A DNA stretch of 64,000 nt from Aeromonas enteropelogenes (GCF_000819845.1 NZ_CDCG01000002.1:1-64000); one strand, 5' to 3'; counted from the first letter of the stretch, positions 10,466 to 20,809 are shown. Notes: generated by a model not told the origin, from the letters alone. Numbers and translations: made by a program.

Positions 10466-12025
10466 TCAACCAAAGGTCTGGCTGATCCGCTTGAGCTGCT
10501 TGGCCCGTTCCAGCAGTTGCTGGCTCGACGCGTCCACGCACTGGATCTGCTCGCTGTTGGCCCGGGAGTACTGGGAGATCTGGTTGATGCTGCGGCTGAT
10601 ATCTTCCGCCACCGCCTGCTGCTGCTCGGCGGCGGCGGCGATCTGGGCCGAAAACTCCGATACCTGCTCAATTTCATCAAGCACGTCGTGCAGGCTGCTG
10701 GAGCCCTGGCGGGTCATCTCGGCGCAGCGACGAGTCTGTTCCAGATTGCTCTGCATCATGACTTTCCACTGTCCCAGGGTTTGCTGGATCTGGGTGATGC
10801 TGCCCTGGATCTGCTCGGTCGCCTTGTGAGTACGGGTCGAGAGGGTGCGTACCTCGTCGGCGACCACCGCAAAGCCGCGCCCCTGTTCGCCGGCGCGTGC
10901 CGCCTCGATGGCGGCGTTGAGGGCCAGCAGGTTGGTCTGATCGGCGATGCCCTGAATCTCCACCATTACGGTACCGATCCGCTCAGACTCGCTGGCCAGC
11001 TCCACTGCGGAGTGGAAGGCCTGCTCGGCCTGGCGGGTGAGCTGCTCAATCTGCTGCTCGGTCTGGCCGAGCTGTCGATCGGTATCCATGCAGTGGTTGC
11101 GGGCCTCGCTCACCTGCTGATTGGTATCCTGGATGTTGCGGGCGATCTCCTGAGCAGTGCTGGCCATCTGGGTCATGGCGGTGGCCATCTGCTGGGTCTG
11201 GGCATCCTGCTCCGTAATGTCGTGATAGGCCTGGTGGGAAGCCTGTTGCAGATTGGTTGCCAGGGTTTGCAGCGGATGGGTGGCATCATTGACTCGTCCC
11301 AGCACGGTCCGGATGCGGGCCTGCCACATCTTGAGGTGGAAGTCGGCGATGGCGCCGGGTTTGTCCCCCGAATAGATGAGCCGGGTCAGGCTGTCATATT
11401 CGTGCTCCAGCTGGCGCAGGTAGCGGGGCAGGGCGAACAGCTCGCGCCAGTAGGCGACAGAGAGCAGCAGCAGGGGCAACAGCATCCACAAAGCACCCAG
11501 CCAGCCATGCCAGTGGACGGCCGCCGCCAGGATGGCCAGCAGCAGGGCGGGCACCAGCAGATGACGCACCCTGGTCAGCGAGACGTTCAATTTGGCATGA
11601 CCCTGCTCGCTTCTGAGCAGGTTGCGATAGGTGAGGGTGGCAATCTCCTTGTGACGGGGGTCCGGCCGGGTGCGTACCGACTGGTAGCCGCAGATCTGGT
11701 CGCCCTCATAGATGGGAGTGACATAGGCATCGACCCAGTAGTAGCGGCCATCTTTGCAGCGATTTTTCACCATGCCGCGCCAGGGTTTGCCCTCCTTGAG
11801 ACGCAGCCACAGATCGGCAAACGCGACCTTGGGCATATCGGGATGACGCACCATATTGTGGTTCTGGCCCAGCAACTCTTCGCTGCTGTAGCCGGCGATC
11901 TCGCAAAAAGCGGGGTTGGCGTAGGTGATCACGCCGCGAAGATCGGTCGTGGAGACGAGCTGCACATCGGCAGGAACGTCCACTTCGCTATCCACAGTGT
12001 GGACCTCTCGGTGAGTCATGATCAT
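10466..12025 (-). CDS. Methyl-accepting chemotaxis protein with N-terminal PAS (Aer-like)
   Basis: A 519-residue chemoreceptor. Residues about 20-125 form a PAS domain with the Aer-type motif [13 protein letters not shown] and [15 protein letters not shown], the class that binds FAD in E. coli Aer. A hydrophobic hairpin (about 150-190) anchors the protein in the inner membrane with no periplasmic sensor. The C-terminal half is a coiled-coil signalling domain with the conserved tip [27 protein letters not shown] split around the hairpin. Redox or energy taxis is likely from the family. Two starts (12025, 12019) share the AAGGGG site. Confidence 0.9.
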   Translation of the reverse strand: MIMTHREVHTVDSEVDVPADVQLVSTTDLRGVITYANPAFCEIAGYSSEELLGQNHNMVRHPDMPKVAFADLWLRLKEGKPWRGMVKNRCKDGRYYWVDAYVTPIYEGDQICGYQSVRTRPDPRHKEIATLTYRNLLRSEQGHAKLNVSLTRVRHLLVPALLLAILAAAVHWHGWLGALWMLLPLLLLSVAYWRELFALPRYLRQLEHEYDSLTRLIYSGDKPGAIADFHLKMWQARIRTVLGRVNDATHPLQTLATNLQQASHQAYHDITEQDAQTQQMATAMTQMASTAQEIARNIQDTNQQVSEARNHCMDTDRQLGQTEQQIEQLTRQAEQAFHSAVELASESERIGTVMVEIQGIADQTNLLALNAAIEAARAGEQGRGFAVVADEVRTLSTRTHKATEQIQGSITQIQQTLGQWKVMMQSNLEQTRRCAEMTRQGSSSLHDVLDEIEQVSEFSAQIAAAAEQQQAVAEDISRSINQISQYSRANSEQIQCVDASSQQLLERAKQLKRISQTFG

Positions 12026-12195
12026 GCGCCCCTTTTGTTATTGATAATGAAGTTTTTTAAGTGTGGCATATCCGACCCGGAGTGCTTCTTTTCCATATGA
12101 AGGGTAGGGTGGTTTCGTTGGGCGCCGAATTTTGTCAGGATATGGTGAGAAAAGGTAGAGGAAAGTTGTATTTTTGTTGGTGGTTTATAAAAAAA

Positions 12196-12213
12196 GGCGG
12201 CCAGCAGGCCGCC
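12196..12213 (-). terminator. Terminator of the chitobiose operon
   Basis: GGCGGCC, AGCA loop, GGCCGCC, followed on the minus strand by a run of about seven T. It lies 15 bases after the GH20 stop and marks the operon end; no chitobiose phosphorylase gene follows. Confidence 0.85.
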
Positions 12214-12228
12214 CAAAAAGAGACAACA

Positions 12229-14094
12229 TTACCTCTGTGGCATCCGGTAGCGCACCTGCTGCTGGTCGAGGATCTGCAACTGTCCCGGCAGACGGGCAGC
12301 GAAATGATCCCATGCCTTGTGGACCGGATTGCTCCAGGCCACTTCGGCAGTCGCCAGCATGCGCGGAAACAGCATGTAGTCGAGACGATCACGGGAGGTG
12401 ATCAATTCTGACCACAGGGGGCTCAATACCCCGAGGATGTTATCGTTGGCATGGAAATCTGCCGGAGCCGGGTCGCATGCGTAGACCTGCTCCAGATTAA
12501 GGGTGCCCGCCCAGTAGAGGCCAGGCTCGTGAATGTCCTGGCTCCAGGCCAGATCGAGATAGAGATACTGGGCCGGCGCCATGACCACCGGGTAACCGGC
12601 GGTGGCGGCATCCAGTCCTGCCTGGAAGCTGGTCCAGGCGAACACGGCGGCATCCCGGCTCACCTTGTCGCCATGCAGTATCTCCTCCCAACCCAGCATC
12701 TGCTTGCCCTTGCCGGCCAGATAGTGCTGGCAGTGGCGCAGCAGATGGCCCTGCAGCTCGCGGCACTCCTGGTATCCCTGTTGCGCCATCAGTCGCTGGC
12801 AGGCTGGGCTGTCGGTCCAGACGCCGGTCGGTACCTCGTCCCCGCCCATGTGTACCTGGGGGCCCGGGAACAGCTCGCACACCTCGTCGATCACCGTTTC
12901 CAGGAACTGGTAGGTGCCCGGCAGCGCCGGGTTGAGCACGTTGTCGTCGAAATGCTGTACCGACAGGTAGCGGGAGCGATCCTCCTCCTCGGTCAGCAAC
13001 TCGGGCAGTGCCTTGATGGCCGCATGGCAGTGACCCGGAATGTCGATCTCCGGGATGATGGTGATGCCGAGCCCGGCGCCGTAGGCCACCAGTTCGCGCA
13101 CTTCGCTCTGGGTGTAGTAGCCACCGTAAGGTTCGGGGCCGCCGCTCAGCTGGGGATCCACCGCCAGCCCGTGGCCCCGCCAGGCCCCCTGTTCGGTGAG
13201 CGCCGGGAAGGCCTTGATCTCGAGGCGCCACCCCTCGTCATCGGTCAGATGCCAGTGGAAGCGGTTGAACTTGTAGAGACTCATCAGCTTGAGCAGGCGC
13301 TTGATGGTCGCGGTGCTGTGAAAGTGGCGGGCGCAGTCGAGAAAGATGCCGCGAAAGCCAAAGCGGGGGGCATCCTCCAGCTTGACGCAGGGCAGGCTCT
13401 CCCCGTGTTGCAGGTACCACTGGGCCAGGCTGACCAGACCGTGGCGCCAGCCCGCCTCGCCCGCTGCACTGATCACTATCTCCTCAGGCGTGATGGCCAG
13501 ATGATAGGCCTCGGGGGGGAGGGGGGCCTCGATGAGGCGGATCCCGGCGTCGTGATCCTGATCCAGGGCCAGCCCGGTGAGCTCGTTGAAGTGGGCCAGC
13601 AGGGCGCTCAGGTTGCCCGGTCCACTGACGTGAGCACGCTCCGCCAGCCTGAAATTTCCCTCCAGCAGGGCGATCTGGGCCGGCTGTGGCACTATGCCGC
13701 ACAGGGGCTCCACCGGTGGCAGGTCGGGTTCACTGACGGCGGGGGCATCCAGCGCGATATCCTGCCCGGCCAGGGTGACGGGTTGCAGGCTGGCGCCCGT
13801 GGCGGCCTCCGGCAGGCTCAGGAAAAATCCCTGCGGCATGTCGGAGAGCCGCTTGATGGGGGTATTGCGGCAGCAAAAAGTCAGCTCGCTGTTGCTACCT
13901 TGGGGCGCCAGCACCTTGTAACTGCCGCTCTGGCGCTCAAGTCGGCCCCCCTGTACCGACGCGGGGTCGATGTGACGCGCCAGGCAGAAGTGGAGCTTCC
14001 ACTGGGCGTCCGGCAAGTGGGAGAGATTGAACCGGAACCAGACATCTTCGCCATCACGTCGGACGACCTGGGTGTGGATCAGGGGTGTAGACAT
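12229..14094 (-). CDS. Beta-N-acetylhexosaminidase, GH20
   Basis: A 621-residue cytoplasmic glycoside hydrolase family 20 enzyme that cleaves GlcNAc from chitobiose and short chito-oligosaccharides. The TIM-barrel contains FRGIFLDCARHF, HWHLTDDEGWRLEIK and the catalytic pair Asp419-Glu420 in HMGGDEVPTG. It has no signal peptide, consistent with acting on imported disaccharide. It is the last gene of the operon; its start overlaps the kinase stop by 16 bases. It corresponds to the VC0613 position in the Vibrio cholerae chitobiose cluster. Confidence 0.93.
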   Translation of the reverse strand: MSTPLIHTQVVRRDGEDVWFRFNLSHLPDAQWKLHFCLARHIDPASVQGGRLERQSGSYKVLAPQGSNSELTFCCRNTPIKRLSDMPQGFFLSLPEAATGASLQPVTLAGQDIALDAPAVSEPDLPPVEPLCGIVPQPAQIALLEGNFRLAERAHVSGPGNLSALLAHFNELTGLALDQDHDAGIRLIEAPLPPEAYHLAITPEEIVISAAGEAGWRHGLVSLAQWYLQHGESLPCVKLEDAPRFGFRGIFLDCARHFHSTATIKRLLKLMSLYKFNRFHWHLTDDEGWRLEIKAFPALTEQGAWRGHGLAVDPQLSGGPEPYGGYYTQSEVRELVAYGAGLGITIIPEIDIPGHCHAAIKALPELLTEEEDRSRYLSVQHFDDNVLNPALPGTYQFLETVIDEVCELFPGPQVHMGGDEVPTGVWTDSPACQRLMAQQGYQECRELQGHLLRHCQHYLAGKGKQMLGWEEILHGDKVSRDAAVFAWTSFQAGLDAATAGYPVVMAPAQYLYLDLAWSQDIHEPGLYWAGTLNLEQVYACDPAPADFHANDNILGVLSPLWSELITSRDRLDYMLFPRMLATAEVAWSNPVHKAWDHFAARLPGQLQILDQQQVRYRMPQR

Positions 14095-14951
14095 GGATAT
14101 TCCTCCGATTGGGCAAACAGGATGGCGCCGTCAAGGGCATCGGCCTTGGGGGTCGCAAGGTTGAAACGGGCGAGGCGGGGGGCGAGACGCATGCCGATGC
14201 CGCCAAGCAGGGCGATCCGGTGCGCGCCAAGCTGCTGCATGCCATCCAGCAGCTGCGCCAGCTGGGTACAGGTTTCGTCAAGCAGCTGGCAGGCGAGCTC
14301 GTCGCCATCGCTGGCGGCATCGAATACCCAGGGGGCGAAGTGGCCATATTCGGCCGGGATGGCACGGGCCGCCCAGCGCACCACCTGGGCCTGATCCCGC
14401 TTGAAGTGATCCATCAGTCGCACCGCCAGGGTGCTGGGGGGCAGGATACCGTCGTGGCAGAGCAGGGATTGCTGGAGGGCGCGCAGCCCCAGCCAGGCGC
14501 CGCTGCCGAGATCCGAGATGGGAAAACCCCGCCCCGAACAGGTGCGGATCTGTCTGCCCTGATAAATGAGGCCGGCCGAGCCGGTACCGGCGATGAGGAT
14601 GGCCCCCTCCTGGCCGCCGAAGGCACCGAGACAGGCACCGAAGGCATCGGAAGTCAGCTTGACGCTGGCAAAGGGAAAGGGCATGGCCAGCATGGCGTGA
14701 TAGCAATCCGCCAGCTCGGCGGAGGCGAGCGCGAGGCCCACTCCCATCTGCTGTTTACACTCGGGGCCAAGTCCGGCCGCCTGCCGGGCGCTGACGATTG
14801 CCGCCAGCACGTTGGCGTGGGCATGCAGGATGCCGAGCTCCAGATTGGAGCCGGCGGCCCGTCCCTCGCCCAGGAGTTTGCCCGCCCGGTTGCGAATACG
14901 GGCGCGGGTGTGGGTGCCACCGCCATCTACCCCGACCCAGTACTCAATCAT
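14079..14951 (-). CDS. N-acetylglucosamine kinase (BadF/BadG-type ATPase family)
   Basis: A 290-residue sugar kinase of the ASKHA superfamily expected to phosphorylate GlcNAc to GlcNAc-6-P. The phosphate-1 motif GVDGGGTHTRARI is at the N-terminus, followed by GTGSAGLIYQG and the adenosine-region motif LLGGIGMRLAP. The ATG at 14951 has GGGAGG 7 bases upstream and overlaps the GH9 stop by 8 bases, so translation is coupled. The longer frame to 15287 lies wholly inside GH9 and is not used. Orthologous in position to VC0614. Confidence 0.9.
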   Translation of the reverse strand: MIEYWVGVDGGGTHTRARIRNRAGKLLGEGRAAGSNLELGILHAHANVLAAIVSARQAAGLGPECKQQMGVGLALASAELADCYHAMLAMPFPFASVKLTSDAFGACLGAFGGQEGAILIAGTGSAGLIYQGRQIRTCSGRGFPISDLGSGAWLGLRALQQSLLCHDGILPPSTLAVRLMDHFKRDQAQVVRWAARAIPAEYGHFAPWVFDAASDGDELACQLLDETCTQLAQLLDGMQQLGAHRIALLGGIGMRLAPRLARFNLATPKADALDGAILFAQSEEYPCLHP

Positions 14952-16659
14952 GGTGGCCTCCCTGCACGCTTTGCCAGCTGATGGCCAGGGCGAACCAGGC
15001 GGCGTGGGGGATCCACTGCTCGCCCCAGCGCCAGTTTTGATCGAGCCGCTCCTTGTACTCTTGCGGAATAAAGGCGACGTCAGCCTCGTCATCGAAGCCG
15101 GCAGTGATGCCGTTGCAGATCCCGCCTTGCGCATTGGGGTAGCCTGCGGTGTAGCTCGGGTTGTTGATGCCGTGGCCCGCCAGCATGCAGGCATTGAAGG
15201 GGTTTTGTCCCAGGATCCAGTCGAGCTGGCGCTGACCGAAATTGAGCAGAAGCTTGCGCTGGCGAGGCAACTGGGTGGCGGCGGCAAAGGCCATGGTGGC
15301 TAGAGAGGCCAGCCGGGCGTTCTCCCCCTGCCACCAATAACCGGATTCGTTGTGGTGGGGCATAAAGAAGCTGATACGCGGCGCTTCGCCAACCCCTTTC
15401 ACATACTGGCGAGCGAGAGAGAAGGGGTTGCCCGCCCGGGCGCACAGCGCCAGCTCGGCGGCCAGCGCCTGCTCGATCACGCTCTGCACCGCGGCCTTGC
15501 GCTCCCGATCCGTCTCTACCCCCAGGTATTCAAGCAGCGCCAGCACCGGCAAGCCCGCTTCGGCGGCGTGGTAGTAGGGGCGCGAGCCATCCTGGTTGGC
15601 GGACCAGTAGTGGCCGAGCTCCGGGTGGCTGTGTTGGCGGGCGCACAGCTTGCCGGCCCGATCCCGCGCCTCGCCGAGCCACTCGGGCCCCAGCGTTTTG
15701 GTCAGCTCGACCGCCGCCAGCAGGGCGCAGTAGTCGTCGATGATGTTCTCGCAGCCATCGTCCAGATAGGCGTGGTTGTGCTCGCGCAGGTGCAGGTAGC
15801 CGCGCCGCGCCGCCTCGGCGTAACGGCTGGCATCAAAGTCGCCGCTGACGCTCTCGCGGGCGGCGCGGGCCAGGGCGGCGATGGCCATGCCGCCCCCTTG
15901 CCGAAAACCCGCCTGCCAGCTGGCGGACTTGAGCCCCTGCTGGGTAGCGTAGGCGCACAGTTCCCGCTGCTCGGGATCCTTGCTCCACTTGTCGAACAGG
16001 GTCATGTAGAAAAAGCCGCTCTCATCCTGCATGCGGCAGAGGAAATCGGCGCCGTGCAGCGCCTCGTCATTGAGTCGCTTGCACAGGTTGATGCCGTCGA
16101 TGTCGCGACGTGTCGCCAGCAACTCGCGGCACTTGAGCAGGGCCCACACCACCATGGGGGTCTGCTGGGGATTGAGGTAGTTGGCGTAGGAGAGGTGGCT
16201 CAGATACTTGCTCATGTCACCGCTGGCGTCGAACCAGCCGCCGTGCACATCCCGGCACTGGTCAGCGCCAAACAGGCGGGCGTTGCGGTCGGCCCGATCG
16301 AAGGTGCCGCTGGCGCGCTGTCCCTTGAAATAGTGAATGACATCGGAGAGGCAACGGCTAGCCAGCAGATCGGAGCCGATGGCAAAGCGGGCGGAACGTA
16401 CTATGCCCTGGGCGGTGATCGCCTCCAGCCGGTAGTGGCCGGGCTCCTTGCAGGGTGAGAAATCGGCTTTCCAGTAGGCCCGCCCCTGCCACCCATCCAC
16501 CCGGCCGGCCGGTTGCAACGGGGTTTCCAACAGAGTCTGGCCATCATCGAGGCGCTGCAGCCGGACATAGCCGCCGAGATCGTGGGGGGAGCAGGTTTGC
16601 AGCAGGGCAATCTTCTGGGCGTCGCAGTCGTAACCCACCTGATTGATCAAAAGTTCCAT
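14944..16659 (-). CDS. GH9 family glucosaminidase/endoglucanase-like enzyme of the chitobiose operon
   Basis: A 571-residue protein with an N-terminal cellulase-N Ig-like domain (LINQVGYDCDAQKIALLQ) and a GH9 (alpha/alpha)6 catalytic domain. Characteristic parts are GGWFDASGDMSKYLSHLSYA, the C-terminal LDWILGQNPFNACMLAGHG and an acidic segment DDEADVAFIP where the general acid normally lies. It lacks a signal peptide, so it acts inside the cell. The Vibrio equivalent (VC0615) is reported as a beta-glucosaminidase rather than a cellulase; the same is inferred here. The ATG at 16659 with GGAG upstream is preferred over a TTG three bases earlier. Confidence 0.88.
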   Translation of the reverse strand: MELLINQVGYDCDAQKIALLQTCSPHDLGGYVRLQRLDDGQTLLETPLQPAGRVDGWQGRAYWKADFSPCKEPGHYRLEAITAQGIVRSARFAIGSDLLASRCLSDVIHYFKGQRASGTFDRADRNARLFGADQCRDVHGGWFDASGDMSKYLSHLSYANYLNPQQTPMVVWALLKCRELLATRRDIDGINLCKRLNDEALHGADFLCRMQDESGFFYMTLFDKWSKDPEQRELCAYATQQGLKSASWQAGFRQGGGMAIAALARAARESVSGDFDASRYAEAARRGYLHLREHNHAYLDDGCENIIDDYCALLAAVELTKTLGPEWLGEARDRAGKLCARQHSHPELGHYWSANQDGSRPYYHAAEAGLPVLALLEYLGVETDRERKAAVQSVIEQALAAELALCARAGNPFSLARQYVKGVGEAPRISFFMPHHNESGYWWQGENARLASLATMAFAAATQLPRQRKLLLNFGQRQLDWILGQNPFNACMLAGHGINNPSYTAGYPNAQGGICNGITAGFDDEADVAFIPQEYKERLDQNWRWGEQWIPHAAWFALAISWQSVQGGHHD

Positions 16660-16730
16660 CAAGGTTTACTCCAAAGGTTCTGCGGTCGGGGGGATGCATG
16701 GCCCAGGGCCAGAGTCCCCGAATCGAGGCA

Positions 16731-16752
16731 GGCCGGGCAAGGCTGCCCGGCC
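16731..16752 (-). other. Intercistronic hairpin between the ABC importer and GH9
   Basis: A perfect 9-bp stem GGCCGGGCA/TGCCCGGCC with an AGGC loop, 13 bases after the ATPase stop, with no T-run. It probably stabilises the upstream mRNA or attenuates distal expression; this is inference. Confidence 0.5.
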
Positions 16753-16765
16753 AGGGTGTGGCACA

Positions 16766-17767
16766 TCACTCGTACAGGTAGCAGCGGACAAAATGGTTGC
16801 TGGCAAGTTGGGTGATGGGGGGCAGGCTCTCCTTGCAGCGGGGCATGGCCTGGTTGCAGCGTCCGGCGAACGGGCAGCCGCAGGATTCCGGCGTCCAGAG
16901 CGGGATCTCCCCCTTGCGGCCCCCCTCCAGCTCGGCATGGATGCTCTTCTCGGGATCCGGCACCGCCGAGATGAGCAGCTGGGTGTAGGGGTGCTGGGGG
17001 TGGTGCAAAATTTCGTCCACCTCACCCCACTCCACCATGTGGCCCACATACATCACCGCCAGATCCTCGGCCACGTAGCGAGCGGTGGCTATGTCGTGGG
17101 TGATATAGAGCATGGAGACGCCGAGCTCGTTCTTCATCTGCTCCATCAGGTTGAGGATGCCGATGCGAATGGAGACGTCGAGCATGGAGGTGGGCTCGTC
17201 CGCCAGCACCACCTCCGCCTCCACCGCCAGGTTGCGGGCGATGTTGACCCGCTGGCGCTGGCCGCCGGAGAGCTGGTGCGGGTACTTGGCCGCCGTCGCC
17301 TTGGCCGGGGTCAGCCCCACTTTTTCCAGCAGGGTGTAGACCATCTCGGGCAGATCTTTTTTGTCGATCACCTTGCTGTGCAGCAGCAGGGGGCGGGCGA
17401 TGTGGTGGTAGATGGTGTGGGTGGGGTTCAGTGAACCGAACGGATCTTGCCATACCATCTGCACGCTCTGGCGATAGTCGAGCAGGGCTGTGCCCTTGTT
17501 GAACTCCTCCAGATCCCGGCCGCGATAGAGGATGCGGCCAGCGCTCAGCTTGTACATCTTGGCGATGATCTTGGCGATGGTGCTCTTGCCGGAGCCCGAC
17601 TCACCCACCACCGCCAGGGCGCGGCCCCGGTGCAGGTTGAAGGTGATGTCGGAGAGGGCCCGCATCTTGCCACTCTTGATGGCATTGGAGTTGATGGGGA
17701 AGTCCTTGTAGAGGTGCTGGACTTCGATGATGGGGGCATCGGTGTTGGCGATTTGCATGACAGACAT
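16766..17767 (-). CDS. Chitobiose ABC transporter ATP-binding protein 2 (OppF/DppF-like)
   Basis: A 333-residue ABC ATPase with Walker A GESGSGKST, the signature LSGGQRQR, Walker B VVLADEPTSM and the OppF-type C-terminal motif CGCPFAGRC ending in a cysteine-rich region. It pairs with the neighbouring OppD-like ATPase to power the importer. The frame starts at 17767, but the AAGGA there overlaps the codon; the in-frame ATG at 17758 is better spaced (8 bases) and may be the true start. Corresponds to VC0616 in position. Confidence 0.92.
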   Translation of the reverse strand: MSVMQIANTDAPIIEVQHLYKDFPINSNAIKSGKMRALSDITFNLHRGRALAVVGESGSGKSTIAKIIAKMYKLSAGRILYRGRDLEEFNKGTALLDYRQSVQMVWQDPFGSLNPTHTIYHHIARPLLLHSKVIDKKDLPEMVYTLLEKVGLTPAKATAAKYPHQLSGGQRQRVNIARNLAVEAEVVLADEPTSMLDVSIRIGILNLMEQMKNELGVSMLYITHDIATARYVAEDLAVMYVGHMVEWGEVDEILHHPQHPYTQLLISAVPDPEKSIHAELEGGRKGEIPLWTPESCGCPFAGRCNQAMPRCKESLPPITQLASNHFVRCYLYE

Positions 17768-17769
17768 CC

Positions 17770-18789
17770 TTAACAGCCAGCGGCCTTGTCCAGATAGAAC
17801 ACGGGCTCTTGTTGTTCATCCTGCGCCTCATGGAGGTGGCAGGCAGTTTGTTGACCGGGGCGGATCTCGGCCAGCCGGGTGTACTCCTGGCGGCAGCGAT
17901 CGTGCACCTTGCTGCAACGGGCCTGGAAGCGACAACCCACCGGCACCTCAAGCAGGTTGAGCGGGGTGCCCGGGATCCCCTCCAGCACCTTCTTCGGCCC
18001 GTGCAGGGGCGGGAAGGAGTTGCCGAGCCCCTTGGTGTAGGGGTGCAGCGGCGCGGTCAGGATTGCCTTGGACGGGGCCACTTCCACCAGCTCGCCGGCG
18101 TACATGATGCCGATGCGATCACAGAACTCGACCATGAGCGAGAGGTCATGGGTGATGAAGAGGATGGAGAAGTTGAACTTCTCTTTCAGGGCATAGACCT
18201 TCTGCAGGATCTCCCGCTGCACCACCACGTCCAGCGCCGTGGTCGGCTCGTCCATGATGAGCAGCTCGGGGTTGAGGGCCATGGCGATGGCGATCACCAG
18301 CCGCTGGCGCATGCCGCCGGAGAACTGGTGCGGGTAGTCCTTGAGCCGGCTCGGGTGGATGTCGACTATGGTGAGCAGCTCCTGGGCGCGTTTTATCGCT
18401 TCGTAACGGGTCATGCCCCGGTTGTGGGCCAGCAAGACGTCGCAGAACTGCTCCTCCATGCGCAGCACCGGGTTCAGCGCGTTCATGGCGGACTGGAACA
18501 CCACAGAGACCTGGCGCCAGCGGTAGGAGCGCAGCCGCTCGTCACCGTAGTGGAGGATGTTCTCCCCCTTGAACAGGATCTCGCCGCCGCTGATGTAGGC
18601 GGGCGGCTTGTGCAGCCGGGCCACCGAGAAGGCGACGGTGGACTTGCCGCAGCCCGACTCGCCGGCGAGACCGAAGATCTCGCCCTGCTTGATATCGAAG
18701 CTCACCGAGTTGACGGCGCGCACGTCGCCGTTTTCGGTGATGTAGTCGACGCAGAGATTGCGTACCGACAGCAGAGGTTGCTGGTTCAT
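17770..18789 (-). CDS. Chitobiose ABC transporter ATP-binding protein 1 (OppD/DppD-like)
   Basis: A 339-residue ABC ATPase: Walker [10 protein letters not shown], signature FSGGMRQR, Walker [12 protein letters not shown], switch histidine in FITHDLSLM, and the OppD-type C-terminal segment [11 protein letters not shown]. Its start overlaps the permease stop (ATGA), and two bases separate its stop from the next gene's longest start. It is a nucleotide-binding subunit of the oligopeptide-family importer that in Vibrio takes up (GlcNAc)2. Confidence 0.93.
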   Translation of the reverse strand: MNQQPLLSVRNLCVDYITENGDVRAVNSVSFDIKQGEIFGLAGESGCGKSTVAFSVARLHKPPAYISGGEILFKGENILHYGDERLRSYRWRQVSVVFQSAMNALNPVLRMEEQFCDVLLAHNRGMTRYEAIKRAQELLTIVDIHPSRLKDYPHQFSGGMRQRLVIAIAMALNPELLIMDEPTTALDVVVQREILQKVYALKEKFNFSILFITHDLSLMVEFCDRIGIMYAGELVEVAPSKAILTAPLHPYTKGLGNSFPPLHGPKKVLEGIPGTPLNLLEVPVGCRFQARCSKVHDRCRQEYTRLAEIRPGQQTACHLHEAQDEQQEPVFYLDKAAGC

Positions 18790-19706
18790 GCTGTCTTCTC
18801 CTGTGCTGTGGCAACCGGCGTGGTGACCGGGGCCGCGAGTTTCTTCCAGCGGCTCAGCCCTTTGTGGGAGCGCAGCTGCGGGTTGGCGATTTCATCGATG
18901 GCGAAGTTGAGCATGGCCAGACCCGCGCCCAGGGTGGCGATGGCAAAGCAGGGGGCCAGGATCTCCCACCAGGCGCCGATCAGGATGGCGCTCGAGGTCT
19001 GGGCGTTGTAGAGCATGATGCCCCAGCTCACCACGGTCGGGTCGCCCAGACCCAGGAACTCCAGGGTCGCCTCGGTGACGATGGCGTAGATGATGGAGCC
19101 GATGAAGCTCACCCCGATGATGGAGATGAGGTTGGGCAGTATCTCCACCAGGATGATGCGCCAGGCCGGCTCCCCCAGCACCTCGGCGGCAATGACGAAC
19201 TCTTTTTCCCGCAGGGCCAGGGTCTGGGCCCGGATGACGCGCGCGCCATAGGCCCAGGAGGTTAACCCTATGATGACGGCAATCACCGTCGGCGACGCCT
19301 CCCCGATAAAGCTCGCCAGCACCAGTAGCAAGGGGAGGTTGGGGATCACCAGCACCACGTTCATCAGGAAGGTGAGGCACTCGTCCACCAGGCCGCCGAA
19401 GTAACCGGCGGTAATGCCGATGGCGACCGCCAGGGCGCAGACCAAGAGACCCGCGCTAAAGCCCACCATCAGGGAGACGCGCGCCCCGTTGGTGAACTGG
19501 GCCCAGATGTCGTGGCCCATGCGGGTGCTGCCCATCACGAACTCGGCACTGGGGGGCTGGTGGGGGCGGGCCACCCGCTTGGTCGGCTCGTTGCTGGCCA
19601 GCAGGGGGGCAAAGATGGCCATCAGCACGAAGGTGACGACGATGGCGAGGCCGAAGGCTGCCTTCTTATTGCCCAGTAAAATCTTGAGAATGGTCGGCAT
19701 ACGCAT
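18786..19706 (-). CDS. Chitobiose ABC transporter permease 2 (DppC-like)
   Basis: A 306-residue inner-membrane permease with about six transmembrane segments. It has the OppC N-terminal domain (LGNKKAAFGLAIVVTFVLMA), the loop PPSAEFVMGSTRMGHDIWAQ, and the EAA-type coupling loop EVLGEPAWRIILVEILPN. GGAGG lies 8 bases before the ATG. It forms the membrane channel with the adjacent permease. Confidence 0.93.
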   Translation of the reverse strand: MRMPTILKILLGNKKAAFGLAIVVTFVLMAIFAPLLASNEPTKRVARPHQPPSAEFVMGSTRMGHDIWAQFTNGARVSLMVGFSAGLLVCALAVAIGITAGYFGGLVDECLTFLMNVVLVIPNLPLLLVLASFIGEASPTVIAVIIGLTSWAYGARVIRAQTLALREKEFVIAAEVLGEPAWRIILVEILPNLISIIGVSFIGSIIYAIVTEATLEFLGLGDPTVVSWGIMLYNAQTSSAILIGAWWEILAPCFAIATLGAGLAMLNFAIDEIANPQLRSHKGLSRWKKLAAPVTTPVATAQEKTA

Positions 19707-19707
19707 C

Positions 19708-20691
19708 TTATTTGCCTCCTGTACGCAGACGGGGATCCAGGAAGACGTAGAGCACGTCGGCCAGGAAGTTGAAGCTGAGCATGGTGATGGTCATGATGAG
19801 CAGCTGCCCCTGAATGAGCGGGTAGTCGCGGGCCAGAATGCCCTGATAGAGGGTCAGACCCAGCCCCGGGTAGTTGAAGATCACCTCGGTGATGAGGGAG
19901 CCACCGATGACGAAACCGAGCGCCATGGAGAGGGCGGTGACGCTGGGCAGGATGGCGTTGCGGGCGCCGTAGTTGAAGATCACCCGGTTGCTGGAGAGCC
20001 CCTTGGCCTTGGCCATGGTGATGTAGTCTTCGCCGAGCAGGTTGATCATGTTGTTGCGCATGGTGATGAGAAAGCCCCCCACCTGCACCATGGCCAGGGT
20101 GCCGACCGGCATGATGGCGTGGAGCAATATGCTCTTGATGTGCTCCCAACCCCAGTCAGGCTTGATCTCCGGACTGTAGGCGTAGCCGATGGGCAGCCAC
20201 TCCAGGCTCACCCCGAACAGGAAGAGGGCGAGCAGGGAGACCACCACCGGGGGGATGGCCTGCATCACCAGGGTGAGTGGCGAGAGGATGCTGTCCATCC
20301 GGCCACCGCGATACCAGGCGGCGAAGATGCCGACGATGGAGCCGATGGAGAAGCTCAGAATGGTGGAGGTGCCCACCAGAAACAGAGTCCAGCCGATGGC
20401 GCGACCCAGCACGTCAGAGACCTGCTGCGGGTAGAAGCGCACCGAGGTGCCGAGATCCCAGGTGAAGACGCTCTTCACATAGGTCAGAAATTGGGTGCCG
20501 ATGGGGCCATCCACGAAGCCGAAGGTGGCTTTGAGGGCCTCCAGGGCGGCCGGCTCCATCATGGCGCCGGCGCGGGCAAACATCACGGAGACAGGATCGC
20601 CAGGCATGGCGCGGGGTAGCAGGAAGTTGATGGTGGCGGCTACCAGGAAGGCAACCAGATAGAAGGAGAAACGTCTCAGTATGAATCCCAT
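19708..20691 (-). CDS. Chitobiose ABC transporter permease 1 (DppB-like)
   Basis: A 327-residue permease starting MGFILRRFSFYLVAFLVAAT, typical of DppB-family proteins, with the motif RAMPGDPVSVM and a C-terminal EAA loop (YITMAKAKGLSSNRVIFNYG). The ATG at 20691 has AAGG 9 bases upstream; the longer frame to 20724 has no support. It leads the permease-ATPase part of the operon, 118 bases after the binding-protein gene. Confidence 0.92.
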   Translation of the reverse strand: MGFILRRFSFYLVAFLVAATINFLLPRAMPGDPVSVMFARAGAMMEPAALEALKATFGFVDGPIGTQFLTYVKSVFTWDLGTSVRFYPQQVSDVLGRAIGWTLFLVGTSTILSFSIGSIVGIFAAWYRGGRMDSILSPLTLVMQAIPPVVVSLLALFLFGVSLEWLPIGYAYSPEIKPDWGWEHIKSILLHAIMPVGTLAMVQVGGFLITMRNNMINLLGEDYITMAKAKGLSSNRVIFNYGARNAILPSVTALSMALGFVIGGSLITEVIFNYPGLGLTLYQGILARDYPLIQGQLLIMTITMLSFNFLADVLYVFLDPRLRTGGK

Positions 20692-20783
20692 GATAGTACC
20701 TTTTACTGCAAGCCTGCCCCGCATCGGGTATAGCTACCCCAACCCCGGCAGAACCGGGATAAAGGGGGATGAACGGGGAAGAT

Positions 20784-20801
20784 GGCCCCCCGCAGGGGGC
20801 C
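20784..20801 (-). other. Intercistronic hairpin after the binding-protein gene
   Basis: A 7-bp stem GGCCCCC/GGGGGCC around CGCA, eight bases after the stop of the binding-protein gene, without a T-run. Such hairpins commonly protect the abundant binding-protein mRNA while allowing lower expression of the membrane genes; that function is inferred. Confidence 0.55.
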
Positions 20802-20809
20802 GGGATTGA

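Noticed and set aside
12451..14394. A 647-codon open frame opposite the GH20 and kinase genes
   Set aside because: Antisense shadow of two well-supported overlapping genes; no plausible ribosome site or protein family.
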